Shown piece by piece: positions 62,686 to 64,000 of a stretch of 64,000 nt of DNA. The notes beneath the pieces are model-generated. The model was not told the DNA's origin. It saw only the letters and a list, made by a program, of their open reading frames with translations, and did no database searches. Source of the stretch: Candidatus Scalindua sp. (lineage in GTDB: Bacteria; Planctomycetota; Brocadiia; Brocadiales; Scalinduaceae). The stretch covers positions 124,001-188,000 of the forward strand of contig JAIQZU010000084.1 of NCBI GenBank assembly GCA_021776915.1. The letters run 5' to 3'. Within the stretch, counting starts at the first letter, position 1; every line of letters starts with the position of its first letter. The position numbers and the translations under genes were made by a program.

Positions 62686-64000
62686 ATGATGAAGCTAGTA
62701 ATTTTATCTAACTATGATCAATATAAAAAATTAGTTGAATATTGTCCAAACATTGAAGACATTCAGGTAGTTTGCGACAGTTTGTCATTTCAACATTTTC
62801 TGAAAAAGAAGAAGATTAATTTTTTGCTTCTAGAGGAGGGAATCTTAAAAGAAGATTGGAACAAGATAAATATCTGGGGTTGTGATAAAGCATTGAATTG
62901 GGGTGATTTTCTGAAGGAGCAATTGCTCTTTCAAGACATTGAACTCAATAATGCAATATACGTATTTTTTTCCTGTTTCCTGATTGAGTTCTTAAAAAAC
63001 TATCTTTATGTAAGATATATTTGTGAAAAATATAACCCGAAAGAGCTGATTGTTTTTGAGGGCTATAATTCAAAGTCATTCCCTGTCTCTAACGGTAACA
63101 TTATTTTGAATACAATTTTACTAAAAATGAAAGATAAATATGAATATGATTTGCACGTCCTAGAGATTAAGAATAAAAAAAACAGGGACGAACAACAATC
63201 TATAAAGAATAGAATCCGAAAACAACTTCAAAAATATTATTCATCTTTTCAAAACATAGAATGGTCAAGGGAGGCCTTCCTGGCCTGTGGATCATTAAGA
63301 CATTTAGGGCTCGTATTGGAAGAAATAAAAAAAAGAGATTGTCACGTTTTTGTGTATGATTTCGAATTTCATTTAGAACAATATAAATTTTGCAGGAAGA
63401 ATAAATTTAATTATATTCTTCCTGATTATTTTCTTTCTCAAGCTCCAAAAGACTCAGGTTTTGCTGAATATCAAGAAGATTTCATGAAATTGCTTGATAC
63501 ATTTGAGCACGAGTCCTGGTTTGAGTATTATGGTGAAAATCTGAGTGTGATGATATGCGAGGCAATAAGAGATTCATATGAAAATTACATTAGTACAATT
63601 ACATCCGATACCGCAATTTATAAACAGATTCTGAATATATTAAAGATAAAGGCCTTAATAGTTGATGAAGATTGGGGTGTAAAACGCGGTTTCATGACTG
63701 CTTTCTTCAAGTCCAGAGGTATCAAGACATTTTGTATTTCGCATGGATACGGAGCTCAAAGGTTTTCTGTTGATATAGAGAAGAGAAACTTTTCCTTATC
63801 TGAAACCCTGGTTAATTCAAAATTTGAGAGATCATTATACGGTGCCAGAGGATGGGATGAAAAACATATACATGTTACAGGAATCCCAAAACATGATAAT
63901 CTTGTCGAAAAGATTAAGAAAGGAAAAAAGAAGGGTAATAGGCCTGTCTTTTTCTTCTGTGGAACATCTTTACATGAATATGAACTTTCTCAAGCCTCGT
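62686..64000 (+). CDS. GT-B-like surface carbohydrate biosynthesis protein, 3' end outside window
   Basis: An open frame of 438 codons from tandem ATGs at 62686/62689 to the right edge. No signal or TM segment. It opens MMKLVILSNYDQYKKLVEY and later has LIVDEDWGVKRGFMTAFFKSRGIKTFCISHGYGAQRF, then SKFERSLYGARGWDEKHIHVTGIPKHDNL, a layout seen in CDP-glycerol glycerophosphotransferase-like and capsule GT-B proteins (acceptor-domain His-Gly followed by a VTG-P strand). Function is inferred from this weak pattern only. It may start another glycan cluster on the plus strand. Confidence 0.6.
   Translation, partial: MMKLVILSNYDQYKKLVEYCPNIEDIQVVCDSLSFQHFLKKKKINFLLLEEGILKEDWNKINIWGCDKALNWGDFLKEQLLFQDIELNNAIYVFFSCFLIEFLKNYLYVRYICEKYNPKELIVFEGYNSKSFPVSNGNIILNTILLKMKDKYEYDLHVLEIKNKKNRDEQQSIKNRIRKQLQKYYSSFQNIEWSREAFLACGSLRHLGLVLEEIKKRDCHVFVYDFEFHLEQYKFCRKNKFNYILPDYFLSQAPKDSGFAEYQEDFMKLLDTFEHESWFEYYGENLSVMICEAIRDSYENYISTITSDTAIYKQILNILKIKALIVDEDWGVKRGFMTAFFKSRGIKTFCISHGYGAQRFSVDIEKRNFSLSETLVNSKFERSLYGARGWDEKHIHVTGIPKHDNLVEKIKKGKKKGNRPVFFFCGTSLHEYELSQAS

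Overview
The window is a roughly 38-40% GC (estimated by eye) bacterial segment. One surface-glycan or glycolipid locus dominates it. From the left edge to about 59.7 kb every gene lies on the minus strand, mostly with gaps under 50 bp or short stop/start overlaps. Only the right end (60.0-64.0 kb) is on the plus strand. No rRNA, tRNA, CRISPR array or insertion sequence was recognised. The fused aroD-aroE gene followed by aroK, the low GC and the abundance of B12-binding radical SAM proteins would fit a planctomycete such as an anammox bacterium. This is an inference from gene style only; Omnitrophota- or Nitrospirota-like lineages are not excluded.

Layout in the direction of transcription (right to left): a winged-helix regulator with a Rossmann-like C-terminal half (58.1-58.7 kb) sits at the head of the cluster, behind a leader with a likely promoter and paired palindromic operators. 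Then follow GT39-type, GT2 and YfhO-type membrane or polyprenyl-phosphate glycosylation genes and two B12 radical SAM enzymes (49-58 kb). Next is a nonulosonic acid block (38-49 kb): NeuB, NeuC, NeuA, an N-acetyl sugar amidotransferase, two methyltransferases, two asparagine synthetase-like amidotransferases, HisF and HisH. Together these predict a sialic/legionaminic-type acid carrying an acetamidino group. The HisF copy has Gln at the position of catalytic Asp130 while its ammonia-gate residues are kept, so it is probably an ammonia-supply subunit and not a histidine enzyme.

The middle (26-38 kb) holds a SPASM radical SAM protein, a large alkaline-phosphatase-superfamily phosphotransferase, a Wzx-like flippase, a scar where a GT2 fragment is joined to a sulfatase fragment, an APS-kinase-like/nucleotidyltransferase fusion, an iron alcohol dehydrogenase and a further SPASM protein. 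These look like a pathway for a nucleotide-activated phospho or phosphonate substituent. The region 13-26 kb contains glycosyltransferases, a CDP-alcohol phosphotransferase, a B12 radical SAM protein, an SGNH hydrolase, an LPG-synthase-like membrane protein and a VTC / CotH-beta-helix / DUF4956 trio. The left end (0-13 kb) supplies a formyltransferase-deacetylase fusion, a sugar 4,6-dehydratase-like SDR, a WbpD-like acetyltransferase, UDP-GlcNAc 2-epimerase, GT4, a fourth B12 radical SAM protein and GT39/GT2 genes that repeat the gene types at the right end of the cluster.

On the right, a nitroreductase, the aroDE-aroK operon with a good sigma-70-type promoter, a small secreted SH3-like protein and the start of a GT-B-like gene lie outside the main operon. 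They are accompanied by an AT-rich inverted repeat and a REP-like hairpin.
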